DNA from: Bacillus_BD sp050389805
GTDB taxonomy: Bacteria > Bacillota > Bacilli > Bacillales > Cytobacillaceae
Length of the DNA: 64,000 nucleotides
Assembly (NCBI RefSeq): GCF_050389805.1
Contig: NZ_CP130945.1
Span: 1,674,001 to 1,738,000 of the forward strand
Direction of reading: 5' to 3'
The notes under the pieces are model-generated. The model saw only the letters and a program-made list of their open reading frames with translations, had not been told where the DNA came from and did not search any database. Position 1 is the stretch's first letter, and every line of letters begins with the position of its first letter. Below are positions 9,098-18,089 of the stretch, in pieces. The position numbers and the translations under genes were made by a program.

Positions 9098-10519
9098 ATG
9101 GGAAGAGAAGTGGACTATGACATTGTTGTAATTGGTTGTGGGGTTGCAGGGACATCAGCGGCTCTATCTGCAGCAGAAACAGCTAAAAAGCAAGGAAAGA
9201 AATTAAAAATTGCGATTTTGGAACGTTCTGATTTTGATCATAGAGGCGGGAATTCCAGATGGACAGCATCTTACATGCGCATGAAGAATATTGATGAAAT
9301 TGCCGACCATTTTGTCGAAGATATGATGGACTTTTCCGATAATTACTCGGACCGAAAATATATTGAGACGCTCGCAGAAAATGCAGGAAGCACTCTGCGT
9401 TGGGTGGAGGAGAAAGGGGTTGAATTCGACTACTTACCAACAATGTTTTTAACATCTAACAAACCGCGTTTACTGCCGGTTGGTGGCGGTCGTGCCATTA
9501 TTGACACAATATCTCAACGTGCAGCAGGTCTTGGCGTAGAAATTATCTATGAAGCAACAGCATGGAAATTACTCCTTGATGAGGAAGGGGTTGTTGACGG
9601 CCTCATGATTCGAGTAAAAGGAGGAACTTCTGTTCAATTGAAAGTTGGCGCTGTTGTGCTTGCTTCAGGCGGTTTCCAAGGAAATCAGGAAATGATGGCT
9701 CAATATATTGGCAGGGACGCTCATAGAATCCGGACTGTTTGTGAAGGCGGATTATTTAACAAAGGGGAAGCCATTCGAATGGCAATGGATATCGGGGCAA
9801 AACCTGCTGGACAGTTTGATGCCTTTCATGCTGAACCAGTTGATCCGAGGAGTAATCGTGAAGAAGCGGGTGTCATGGTCTATCCTTACGCGATTCTCGT
9901 TGATAAAAACGGTAAGCGCTTTGTGGATGAAGGGAAATCCACGGTAGATGAGCAGTATGAACAAGTAGCACGTACGATTTTCTACGATCTTCCTGATCAT
10001 ATTGCCTATATGATTACTGATCAAAAGATGTATGACATTCCTAATTATGAACAGGCATTGGAAACAGATAAACCACCAATTACAGCAGGTACACTTGAGG
10101 AGTTAGCAGAGAAAATTGGAGTACCAGCCCAGCAACTGGCAGCGACTGTTCAAGAATTCAATGCGGCAGTACAGCCGGGAGAATTCCAATATGATAAAAA
10201 AGATGGCAAGCAAGCGGTTGGGATTACACCACCGAAATCAAATTGGGCAATCACCATTGATCAGGGTCCGTTTATTGCGTATCCAGTTGTATGTTCGAAC
10301 GTGTTTACAAATGGTGGGTTAGCAACAGATACGAACGGCTCTGTTCTTTCACAGGATGATGACGTCATCCCTGGATTATATGCTGCCGGTGAAACAGCTG
10401 GTCTTTATTATGGAAAATACCCTGGTGGGACGTCTGTTTTAAGGGGACTTGTATTTGGACGCCGAGCTGGTGAACATGCGGTTTCATATGTGTCCAATGC
10501 TGAGAAAATGGGTGTATAA
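9098..10519 (+). CDS. FAD-dependent dehydrogenase, tricarballylate dehydrogenase (TcuA)-like
   Basis: A 473-residue FAD_binding_2 flavoprotein: VVIGCGVAGTSAA at 10-22, HRGGNSRWT near residues 48-56, and the C-terminal GLYAAGETAGLYYGKYPGG that is characteristic of TcuA-like and fumarate-reductase-like proteins. TcuA oxidises tricarballylate to cis-aconitate. A related desaturation of a polycarboxylate is plausible here, but the substrate is not shown. ATG 9098 follows ACGGAGG; the in-frame ATG at 9059 lies before this site and is rejected. No TcuB-type Fe-S partner is adjacent, so the ETF pairs and the Fe-S quinone reductase at 13.6 kb are the likely electron outlet. Confidence 0.85.
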   Translation: MGREVDYDIVVIGCGVAGTSAALSAAETAKKQGKKLKIAILERSDFDHRGGNSRWTASYMRMKNIDEIADHFVEDMMDFSDNYSDRKYIETLAENAGSTLRWVEEKGVEFDYLPTMFLTSNKPRLLPVGGGRAIIDTISQRAAGLGVEIIYEATAWKLLLDEEGVVDGLMIRVKGGTSVQLKVGAVVLASGGFQGNQEMMAQYIGRDAHRIRTVCEGGLFNKGEAIRMAMDIGAKPAGQFDAFHAEPVDPRSNREEAGVMVYPYAILVDKNGKRFVDEGKSTVDEQYEQVARTIFYDLPDHIAYMITDQKMYDIPNYEQALETDKPPITAGTLEELAEKIGVPAQQLAATVQEFNAAVQPGEFQYDKKDGKQAVGITPPKSNWAITIDQGPFIAYPVVCSNVFTNGGLATDTNGSVLSQDDDVIPGLYAAGETAGLYYGKYPGGTSVLRGLVFGRRAGEHAVSYVSNAEKMGV

Positions 10520-10555
10520 AGACAGCTGATAACTAGAAAACGATAAAAATAACGA

Positions 10556-10606
10556 ACATGAAAAAGCAAAAATGAAGGAGTTTCCCTACCATTTTTGCTT
10601 TTTCAT
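10556..10606 (+). terminator. Strong bidirectional-looking hairpin terminator
   Basis: A 16-17 bp perfect stem (TGAAAAAGCAAAAATG at 10559-10574 with its complement at 10590-10605) and a 15-nt loop lie just after the TcuA-like gene. Confidence 0.7.
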
Positions 10607-10621
10607 AAAATGCTAGATTAC

Positions 10622-10815
10622 TAGTTAACTTTATTTAGCAAGTGTAATCCGCTTTTAAAGTTATGGGATGAATGCAAATGGATTCACTAATTAATAGGTA
10701 TTGTAAATCAGCTGAATAAAGTTAAGCCTCCGGCGGATGCCACGGATTTTTTAGGGGATTTTTATCGAGCGAGCTCAGGTATTAGATCCGGGCGAAAATT
10801 CGACGGAGCGAATTT
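10622..10815 (+). repeat. Structured intergenic element, copy 2
   Basis: Homologue of the element at 8878-9062. The 15-bp stem (10625-10639 with 10711-10725) has one G-U-type pair and differs from copy 1 by paired changes. The 71-nt loop keeps GAATGCAAATG. The 3' module repeats GTTAAGCCTCCGGCGGAT, CGGAT/ATCCG and TATCGAGCGAGCTCAGG almost exactly. A short AAATTCG/CGAATTT hairpin (about 10796-10815) ends it, directly before the ribosome site of the SDR gene. Together with the hairpin at 10556 it accounts for the whole 319-bp gap. Confidence 0.6.
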
Positions 10816-10838
10816 GATTAATGAAAAGGGTGATTTAG

Positions 10839-11567
10839 GTGGAGTTACAAGGAAAAGTGGCTTTCGTAACAGGTGGTGGTAGAGGAATTGGCCGAGAGAC
10901 TTGTATTTTATTAGCCAAACATGGTGCGAAAGTGGCTGTTTTTTCTAGAAGTCAAGCTGAAGTTGCAGAAACCGCTAACTATATAAATGAAGTATTAAGT
11001 GGTGAAGCGATTTTTGTAACAGGAGATGCCTGTGTAGAAGAGGATGTAAAAAGGGCGATCCAACAGACGAGATACCTGTTAGGGAGCGTTGATATCCTCG
11101 TAAATAATGCAGGCACTATGCTTTTAAAGCCATTTGATGAAACATCGATCGAAGAATGGGACTTTGTCCAGAATATTAATAGTAGAGCGCCTTTTCTTTT
11201 TGCTCGTGAGGTTGTTCCAAGTATGAAGGAAAAACAAGATGGGGTCATCATCAATATTTCTTCGATTTGGGGAACAAAGGGAGGTCCAGACCGGAGTGCT
11301 TATATCACATCAAAGTATGCGGTCATGGGATTTACAAAAGCGCTGGGTGAAGAGCTGAAGCCATATCGTGTGAGAGTGAATGCGGTATGTCCAGGTCCGG
11401 TTGACACGAAAATGACAGATGATTTGGGACCGAATGTGAATAAGGAAGGCTGGCTGAAGCCGATTGATATCGCAAACATCATTGTTGATTTATGCTTGCC
11501 TAAATCGGTTGCAGTTACTGCGACTGCGATTGAAGCATTTGGAAGCGGCAGACCTGTTAATACGTGA
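10839..11567 (+). CDS. Short-chain dehydrogenase/reductase (SDR), classical type
   Basis: A 242-residue Rossmann protein with the classical SDR landmarks: nucleotide site TGGGRGIG (residues 10-17), the structural NNAG, catalytic Ser in NISS and YITSK (Tyr and Lys of YxxxK), then the NAVCPGPV segment. The family oxidises alcohols or reduces ketones with NAD(P)H. The start is GTG 10839 with AAGGGTG upstream. It lies immediately after the second structured element and 35 bp before the second ETF pair. It probably handles a hydroxyl or keto intermediate of the island, but the substrate is unknown. Confidence 0.88.
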   Translation: MELQGKVAFVTGGGRGIGRETCILLAKHGAKVAVFSRSQAEVAETANYINEVLSGEAIFVTGDACVEEDVKRAIQQTRYLLGSVDILVNNAGTMLLKPFDETSIEEWDFVQNINSRAPFLFAREVVPSMKEKQDGVIINISSIWGTKGGPDRSAYITSKYAVMGFTKALGEELKPYRVRVNAVCPGPVDTKMTDDLGPNVNKEGWLKPIDIANIIVDLCLPKSVAVTATAIEAFGSGRPVNT

Positions 11568-11602
11568 GAATTTTAGTATGAATGATAGAAAGGAGAAAAA
11601 CG

Positions 11603-12373
11603 ATGAATATAATTGTTTTATTAAAACAAACCTTTGATACAGAAGAAAGGATTGTCATAGAGAACGGTCAAATTGTAGAAGACGGTCCAGAGTATGTGAT
11701 TAATCCATACGATGAGTATGCGGTGGAAGAGGCGGTTAAGCTGAAGGAAACTCAAGGTGCCCAAGTAACGGTGGTCACATTTGGTCCGCCACGTGCAGAA
11801 AGTGCGTTACGTACGGCTCTTGCCATGGGTGCAGACAAAGCGATTCTAATTGAAGATGACGAATCTCTTAATCTCGATGAACACTCCATTTCAAAGATAC
11901 TAACTGCTACGATCAAAGATCGTGACTATGATCTCGTTTTAACAGGAAGCATGTCGGTTGATAACGGTGCCAGTCAAGTGGCCGTAAGAGTCGCTGAAGA
12001 GCTAAATCTAGCTCATGTTGCTACAGCAGTAGAATTAACGATCGATTCAGACAAGGTTACGGTTGTTAAGGATGTAGAGGGGAATTCAGAAGTAATTGAA
12101 GCATCACTTCCTTTACTTGTAACGGCACAACAAGGCTTGAATGAGCCTCGTTATCCTTCTCTCCCTGGGATTATGAAGGCGAAAAAGAAGCCGATCGAGC
12201 GTTTGAGTATCGAAGATCTTGAGTTAAATCAAGAGGAGAGTGCTGCGAAGTCCGTCACTTTAGATCAATTTCTTCCCCCAAAGAAGGAAGCCGGAAAAGT
12301 ATTGTCAGGGGAATTGTCAGGGCAAGCTCAAGAATTAGTCCAGTTGCTTCATCAAGAAGCCAAAGTCATATAA
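11603..12373 (+). CDS. etfB: Electron transfer flavoprotein beta subunit (second pair)
   Basis: A 256-residue ETF-beta starting MNIIVLLKQTFDTEE, with NPYDEYAVEEAVKLKE near residues 32-47 and DLVLTGSMSVDNG near 110-122. ATG 11603 has AAAGGAG 7-8 nt upstream; ATG 11582 lies before that site and is rejected. It is clearly diverged from the first ETF-beta at 7058, so the pair is not a recent duplication. It is followed 14 bp later by its alpha subunit. Confidence 0.92.
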   Translation: MNIIVLLKQTFDTEERIVIENGQIVEDGPEYVINPYDEYAVEEAVKLKETQGAQVTVVTFGPPRAESALRTALAMGADKAILIEDDESLNLDEHSISKILTATIKDRDYDLVLTGSMSVDNGASQVAVRVAEELNLAHVATAVELTIDSDKVTVVKDVEGNSEVIEASLPLLVTAQQGLNEPRYPSLPGIMKAKKKPIERLSIEDLELNQEESAAKSVTLDQFLPPKKEAGKVLSGELSGQAQELVQLLHQEAKVI

Positions 12374-12387
12374 GGGAGGAATGAAAG

Positions 12388-13365
12388 ATGAGAAGAACGT
12401 TAGTACTAGTAGAAGTAAGAGATGATCAAATAAGAAACGTATCTTTTGAAGCATTATCTGCAGCTCAAAATATAGATAGCGCTGAAATTACCGCCGTTAT
12501 TCTAGGAAGCTCCGAACCTCAATTTGTTTCTTCTTTGGCTGAGTTTGGTGCCGATAAAGTCTACATGATTCCGGATGAAAGGCTGAAACAGTATACTCCG
12601 GATGGATATCTTCAAGCATTATTTCAATTAGTAGAACAAGTGAAGCCGGATGTAATTTTGATGGGGCATACAGCTGTGGGTAAGGATGTGTCTCCTCGTC
12701 TAGCAACAAAGCTAGGAGTCGGCTTGATTTCGGATGTCACGCATATTGAGCTAGAAGAAAACGAGATTATTTTTACCCGTCCTATTTATGCTGGCAAAGC
12801 GTTCCAAAAAAAGAAAATCGTATCGGGCACGATATTTGCCACGATCCGTCCAAATAATATTCCATTGGTAGAAGCAGATTCTAGCCGAAATGCCGAGTCT
12901 ATTACCTTCAATCCAACGATTACGGATATTCGAACAGTTGTAAAAGATATTGTTCAAAAGTCTGTTGGCGGAGTCGATCTGACTGAAGCCAAAGTAATCG
13001 TTTCCGGTGGAAGAGGAGTAAAAAATGAGGAAGGATTTAAGCTCCTCGATGAACTGGCTAAAGTTTTAGGTGGTGCGGTCGGAGCATCTCGGGGAGCTTG
13101 CGATGCAGGGTACTGTGATTATTCTATGCAAGTCGGGCAAACAGGAAAAGTAGTGACCCCAGACTTGTACATAGCCTGTGGAATTTCTGGTGCGATTCAA
13201 CACTTGGCAGGGATGTCCAATTCAAAGGTCATTGTCGCGATTAATAAAGACCCGGAAGCTCCGATTTTCTCAGTAGCAGATTATGGGATTGTCGGAGATC
13301 TGTTCGAAGTCGTGCCATTGTTAACAGAGGAGTTCAAAAAATTGACGGTTGCAACAGGCGTTTAA
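12388..13365 (+). CDS. etfA: Electron transfer flavoprotein alpha subunit (second pair)
   Basis: A 325-residue ETF-alpha. The C-terminal FAD domain shows SGGRGVK, GASRGACDAGY, QVGQTG, GISGAIQHLAG and INKDPEAPIF. ATG 12388 follows GGGAGGAATG. It forms the second ETF with the gene at 11603. A terminator follows at 13373, so the SDR-etfBA group may be one unit and the Fe-S quinone reductase the start of the next. Confidence 0.92.
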   Translation: MRRTLVLVEVRDDQIRNVSFEALSAAQNIDSAEITAVILGSSEPQFVSSLAEFGADKVYMIPDERLKQYTPDGYLQALFQLVEQVKPDVILMGHTAVGKDVSPRLATKLGVGLISDVTHIELEENEIIFTRPIYAGKAFQKKKIVSGTIFATIRPNNIPLVEADSSRNAESITFNPTITDIRTVVKDIVQKSVGGVDLTEAKVIVSGGRGVKNEEGFKLLDELAKVLGGAVGASRGACDAGYCDYSMQVGQTGKVVTPDLYIACGISGAIQHLAGMSNSKVIVAINKDPEAPIFSVADYGIVGDLFEVVPLLTEEFKKLTVATGV

Positions 13366-13372
13366 CGATGAC

Positions 13373-13408
13373 AATGGGAGGAATTCAATTTCTCCCATTT
13401 CGTTTTAA
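13373..13408 (+). terminator. Rho-independent terminator after the second ETF pair
   Basis: AATGGGAG (13373-13380) pairs with CTCCCATT (13392-13399), followed by TCGTTTT. The remaining 160 bp to the next gene show no further gene; a promoter there is possible but not clear. Confidence 0.65.
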
Positions 13409-13566
13409 CTGGCAGTAAGACCTTTCTCTCAAGTTATTCGATAGTTTCCTAGAGGAACAACTGCTCGTAAAGACACGAAAATGGACACAGACTAAAATGC
13501 AAACAGCAACGTCTGTATGACCAGCAAAGTCTCAACGTAAGACTCAACAAGGGAGGTTGAAGAAAG

Positions 13567-15627
13567 ATGATGACATTAGTGAATTTATTGTTTTTTCTAG
13601 CTGTATCTGGATATGCCGTTTATTTGTTTATTAATCTTGTATATACGCGCTATTTGTTTATCAAACTTGGGAAAAAAAGTGAGTTCCAGCCAAAACTAAA
13701 GGAACGAATTAGCACAGTAGCTAGTAATGCATTAGGTCATAAAAAATTATTCAAAGATAAGAAAAGCGGTCTCATGCATCTAGTCTTATTTTATACCTTC
13801 TTTATCATTCAAATAGGACTTATCGAATTGATCATTAAAGGTTTTATTACAGGATATGAATATCCTTTAGGCGAAGCCCATAAATACTTTAGTCTTTTGC
13901 AGGAATGGGCAACATTTCTCATGTTTTTAGCAGTCGTATATGGTTTTTATCGTCGTTATGGTGAAAAATTAAAACGATTGCAATGGAGACGAGATGGGAA
14001 GGCAGCTTTTGTTTATATCGCTTTAAGTACGCTAACTTTATCGATTTTGATTACATTAGGTTTTGAGGCCATTATGGTTGGTCATGAACCGAATCTAGTA
14101 TATGCTCCGTTTTCTGGAATCATTGCGCTATTATTTTCTGGCATCGGAACAACGGCAGGAACGGTGTTGTTTTACGTATTTTGGTGGATTCATATGCTCG
14201 TCGTATTTTCTTTTCTCGTATTTGTTCCACAGTCAAAGCAATTTCATGAATTATTTGCGATGGTCAATATCTTTTTCAAAAAACAGGGACCTGTTGGGAA
14301 ATTAAGCAAAATCGATTTTGAGGACGAAGAAGCAGAAGAGTTTGGTGTGGGAAAAATTGAGGATTTCACTCAGCATCAGTTGATTGATTTATACGCTTGT
14401 GCGGAATGTGGACGATGCACGAATATGTGTCCAGCATCAGGAACAGGCAAAACCCTTTCACCAATGGATCTTATCGTCAAGATGAGAGATCACCTAACAG
14501 AAAAAGGAGCAAGTGTTACATCAAGAAGTCCGTGGTTACCTGCTAATGTTTTTGGATCATCTGCCTTAGCAGTAGATGCAGCTCAACAAGAATCAGCAGC
14601 TACTGTTGAACTGCCAAGCTTAATTGGCGATGTCATTACTGAAGAGGAATTATGGGCTTGTACGACATGCCGAAATTGTGAAGATCAATGTCCAGTTGGT
14701 AATGAACATGTGGATAAGATTATTGATTTAAGACGTTATTTAGTAATGACTGAAGGCAATATCCCAAGTGATGCGACTCGTTACTTTCAAAATATTGAAA
14801 GACAAAGCAATCCATGGGGAATTAACCGAAAAGAACGAATTAAATGGCGTGAAGAGCGTGAAGATATCACGGTTAAGACCGTAAAGGAAACAGATGAATT
14901 TGAGTATTTATTATGGGTTGGTTCGATGGGTTCTTTTGATAAGCGTAGCCAAAAGGTTGTCCAATCTTTCTCTAAAATTATGAATCTAGCAGGAATAGAG
15001 TTTGCGATTCTTGGCAATGAGGAGCGTAATTCTGGCGATACTGCTCGTAGAATGGGGAATGAATTCCTATTCCAACAGCTTTGCGAAGAAAATATTGCTA
15101 ATTTTCAAAAATATGATGCCAAGAAAATCGTTACGATTGATCCTCACGCCTACAATACCTTTAAACACGAATATCCTGAATTTGGATTGGAAGCTGAAGT
15201 ATATCATCATACAGAACTGATTTATAAATGGATCCAAGAAGGCCGTATTAAGCCATCGAAGGCCGTTTCTGAGTCTATTGCCTATCATGATTCTTGTTAT
15301 ATCGGACGTTATAACAATATTTATGATATTCCACGCCAAATTCTTAAGGCGATTCCAGGTGTGAACGTGTTAGAAATGGCACGAAATAAATCCGATTCGA
15401 TGTGCTGTGGTGCCGGTGGTGGAATGATGTGGATGGAAGAAACGCAAGGGAAACGGATTAATGTGGAACGCACAGAACAAGCTTTACAGCTTAATCCGAC
15501 CATGCTTGGTAGTAATTGTCCTTACTGTTTAACTATGTTAAGTGATGGAACGAAAGCGAAGGAAGTTGAAGATACGGTTGCAACGATGGATATTGTTGAA
15601 ATCGTTGAGCGTTCATTGGTTGGGTAA
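13567..15627 (+). CDS. Membrane Fe-S ETF:(mena)quinone reductase, FadF/HdrD-like
   Basis: A 686-residue protein. About six membrane helices (residues 1-230) resemble a cytochrome-b/HdrE-type anchor. Two 4Fe-4S motifs follow, CAECGRCTNMCP near 278 and CTTCRNCEDQCP near 365, then two CCG-type cysteine domains including MCCGAGGG near residue 615 and SNCPYCL. This is the layout of B. subtilis FadF (YwjF), which links ETF to the quinone pool in fatty acid oxidation. Beside two ETF pairs here, the same role for the island is a well-supported inference. ATG 13567 follows AAGGGAGG. Confidence 0.87.
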   Translation: MMTLVNLLFFLAVSGYAVYLFINLVYTRYLFIKLGKKSEFQPKLKERISTVASNALGHKKLFKDKKSGLMHLVLFYTFFIIQIGLIELIIKGFITGYEYPLGEAHKYFSLLQEWATFLMFLAVVYGFYRRYGEKLKRLQWRRDGKAAFVYIALSTLTLSILITLGFEAIMVGHEPNLVYAPFSGIIALLFSGIGTTAGTVLFYVFWWIHMLVVFSFLVFVPQSKQFHELFAMVNIFFKKQGPVGKLSKIDFEDEEAEEFGVGKIEDFTQHQLIDLYACAECGRCTNMCPASGTGKTLSPMDLIVKMRDHLTEKGASVTSRSPWLPANVFGSSALAVDAAQQESAATVELPSLIGDVITEEELWACTTCRNCEDQCPVGNEHVDKIIDLRRYLVMTEGNIPSDATRYFQNIERQSNPWGINRKERIKWREEREDITVKTVKETDEFEYLLWVGSMGSFDKRSQKVVQSFSKIMNLAGIEFAILGNEERNSGDTARRMGNEFLFQQLCEENIANFQKYDAKKIVTIDPHAYNTFKHEYPEFGLEAEVYHHTELIYKWIQEGRIKPSKAVSESIAYHDSCYIGRYNNIYDIPRQILKAIPGVNVLEMARNKSDSMCCGAGGGMMWMEETQGKRINVERTEQALQLNPTMLGSNCPYCLTMLSDGTKAKEVEDTVATMDIVEIVERSLVG

Positions 15628-15750
15628 TTGTATTCGAGTGGAAATAGTTTATTTGCCATAAGCGGGATTACTTTATCTAGTGAATTTTTATATACCGGAA
15701 TGGAGATTCAAAAGATCGTTTCTCATTATAAAAATGGAGGTATTGAATCA

Positions 15751-16746
15751 ATGAAAAAAAGAACGTTAGTGGTAGGTGTATCCCTTTTCATCTTTCTTAT
15801 TACCGCCAGCATTGTAGGAGCTAAGGCAAAGTATGAAACAAAATCAGTTCCAAAAGGTGAAAGACACAATATTTCAGAGATTATACCTGCTAACGCCAAA
15901 TGGGAAAAGGTGGTTACAGGTGAAGGCGAGACAAACAGATTTATGGAAGGAATTAACTTCGATAGAAAAGGGAATATTTGGATGGTTAGCCCGCTATCAG
16001 GAGAACTCCTAACTGTTGAAGGGGACAAGGTCGTTCCAGTTGTAGAAGAGGGAATAGTGCCTGTTGGAGCAAAAATTCACAGTGATGGACGCATTTTTAT
16101 GACGGATCTTTCAGGAAAAATTAATGTCTATAACCCTAAAACCGGTACGAGTGAAACGATTGTAAGCACCTACGATGGTAAATCGTTAAATGGATTGAAT
16201 GATCTCGTATTTGATGAATCTGGCGGCTTGTATTTTACGGAGCCAATGGGGTCAAGTGCGACTCATCCAGTGGGTCGAGTCTTCTACTTACCAGATGGTA
16301 GCAAGGAACCTGAACTGTTTGCTGAGAATATTGCTTATCCAAATGGAGTCGCGATCTCCGCAGATGGGCAGCGTGTTTACATTTCTGAATTTGACAAAAA
16401 CCGAGTACTCTCTATTCCTTCAAGGGATGCAAAAGAATCCCCTGAAACACCATTTGTTTTCGGTTCGTTTGAAGGAGGAATTGGTCCAGATGGATTAGCG
16501 GTCGATGCGGAAGGGAATTTATATGTCGCACACTTCCAAGCAGGTGAAATCGTTGTCCTTGATGCAAGAGGCTTTATATACGGTACGATTCGTCTGCCTG
16601 AAGATGCTGGAACCTTTACAACCAATCTAGCGTTTTCCAATGGCTACTTGTATATTACTGAGTCCTCAAAAAATGAGGTATGGCGCATTAAAGTGAAAAA
16701 AGAAGGATTAACGCTATACGGTTTGCAGAAAGATTCGAAAAAATAA
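15751..16746 (+). CDS. Secreted SMP-30/gluconolactonase-like beta-propeller protein
   Basis: A 331-residue protein with a signal peptide (MKKRTL followed by a hydrophobic run ending near ASIVGA) and SMP-30/LRE-type blade motifs: YPNGVAISADG, VYISEFDKNRV and GPDGLAVDAEGNLYVAHF. There is no lipobox cysteine. ATG 15751 has GGAGG 10 nt upstream; the open frame before it is not coding. SMP-30 relatives hydrolyse lactones or act as strictosidine-synthase-like propellers. An extracytoplasmic lactonase feeding the pathway is possible but unproven. It lies 27 bp before an MFS permease, suggesting substrate processing followed by uptake. Confidence 0.75.
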   Translation: MKKRTLVVGVSLFIFLITASIVGAKAKYETKSVPKGERHNISEIIPANAKWEKVVTGEGETNRFMEGINFDRKGNIWMVSPLSGELLTVEGDKVVPVVEEGIVPVGAKIHSDGRIFMTDLSGKINVYNPKTGTSETIVSTYDGKSLNGLNDLVFDESGGLYFTEPMGSSATHPVGRVFYLPDGSKEPELFAENIAYPNGVAISADGQRVYISEFDKNRVLSIPSRDAKESPETPFVFGSFEGGIGPDGLAVDAEGNLYVAHFQAGEIVVLDARGFIYGTIRLPEDAGTFTTNLAFSNGYLYITESSKNEVWRIKVKKEGLTLYGLQKDSKK

Positions 16747-16773
16747 TTCACAATTAGTAAAGGGGTGTTGCGT

Positions 16774-18081
16774 ATGGTTGCAAATGACATCAGGATCCAA
16801 TCAGAAAAAATGGATAAGAAAAAATATAAAATATTCTTTGGAGCCTATATAGGCTGGATTTTTGACTATTATGAAGTTTTTTTATTAAGCTTTTTGGTCA
16901 TTCCAATGGCAGCTGCCCTTTCGCTATCGACTACACAAGTTGCTTCCGTCTTTTCAGTACAATTGGCCTTTTTAGCACTCGGTGGGGTGGTATTTGGTTA
17001 TTTAGGTGACAAGGTTGGGCGAAAGAAAATCCTAATTGCTACATTAGTGATATTCTGTTTAGCTACTTTTATGCGTGCCTTCACTTTTGATTATGAATGG
17101 CTAATCTTTTGGACGGCGATAGCGGGTTTTGGGTTAGGAGGAGAGTATGGTGCTGCCCAAGCATTAGTAAGTGAAACAGTGCCTTCCAAACAAAGAGGGT
17201 TTTGGAGCTCTATGCTATATGGCGGCGCTTATATGGGAATTTTCATAGGTGCCACTGTAGGGGGATTTATTTTACCGTTAATCGGTTGGCGTTGGACATT
17301 TGTCATTTCAGCTTTGCCCGTTCTTTTTGCTCTCTATCTCCGAAAGGATGTCGAAGAATCCAAGGTTTGGGAAAAAGAAATAGGCAAATCCGCAAAGGTA
17401 AAAGTAAATATTTGGAAAAAATACGGATTGAGAAGATTTTGGAAACCCTTTACAATTGCTTTAATTGCAGCGGTATTACAATATTTTGCTTACTACGGAA
17501 TTACCAATTTCTTGCCTACGTATTTAGTAAAGTACGAAGGGTTTGAAATGGGAACAGCGGGTTGGTGGTTATTCTTTACAGCTTTCGCTGGATTAGTCGG
17601 TTCATTTATTGCGGGTTACACGGCAGATAAATGGGGAAGAAGAATTACATTATCTTACTTAGGATTTGTGGCAGCACTTGGTGGTATTGCCCTTTTCTTT
17701 ACTTGGTCAAGCTTAATTGATTCATTATGGATTTTACTACCCATGTTTTTCTTATACTTTGGCTCAAATGGTGCCTCTGTGTTCGGATCGTTATTTAGTG
17801 AAATTTTCCCAACAGATGTCCGATCAACGGGTATTTCGTGGTCCTTACAAATTGGTCGAGGATTATCCGCGTTTCCTCCACTTATAACAGCTGCGGTATT
17901 CCCGGTATACGGGTATAGTCCGATTATTTTAGGAGGAGCAGCCTTGTTTATGATGCTCGCTATATGGGCATGGGTATTCCCGGAAACAAAGAATGTACGA
18001 TTAGATAAAGTCTCTAGTTCATCCCCTGATCAAAAAAAGGAAGAATCAATCACTGCGGGTGTTTCTACAGACTTAAGTTAA
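16774..18081 (+). CDS. MFS transporter, aromatic acid/metabolite:H+ symporter type
   Basis: A 435-residue, 12-helix permease. The signature GDKVGRKKIL follows helix 2, DYYEVFLLSF lies in helix 1, and GLGGEYGAAQALVSE in helix 4 resembles AAHS and metabolite:H+ symporters. The family imports aromatic or small organic acids. ATG 16774 follows AGGGGTG with 6 nt spacing; the upstream GTG is part of that ribosome site. As the last gene of the island it is the best candidate for the substrate importer, whereas the Bcr-type protein at 960 would be an exporter. Confidence 0.85.
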   Translation: MVANDIRIQSEKMDKKKYKIFFGAYIGWIFDYYEVFLLSFLVIPMAAALSLSTTQVASVFSVQLAFLALGGVVFGYLGDKVGRKKILIATLVIFCLATFMRAFTFDYEWLIFWTAIAGFGLGGEYGAAQALVSETVPSKQRGFWSSMLYGGAYMGIFIGATVGGFILPLIGWRWTFVISALPVLFALYLRKDVEESKVWEKEIGKSAKVKVNIWKKYGLRRFWKPFTIALIAAVLQYFAYYGITNFLPTYLVKYEGFEMGTAGWWLFFTAFAGLVGSFIAGYTADKWGRRITLSYLGFVAALGGIALFFTWSSLIDSLWILLPMFFLYFGSNGASVFGSLFSEIFPTDVRSTGISWSLQIGRGLSAFPPLITAAVFPVYGYSPIILGGAALFMMLAIWAWVFPETKNVRLDKVSSSSPDQKKEESITAGVSTDLS

Positions 18082-18089
18082 TTAGAAAA

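Noticed and set aside
15628..15750. In-frame extension of the SMP-30 gene back to the stop of the FadF-like gene
   Set aside because: A signal peptide and a GGAGG site mark ATG 15751 as the real start; the extension has no good start codon or ribosome site.
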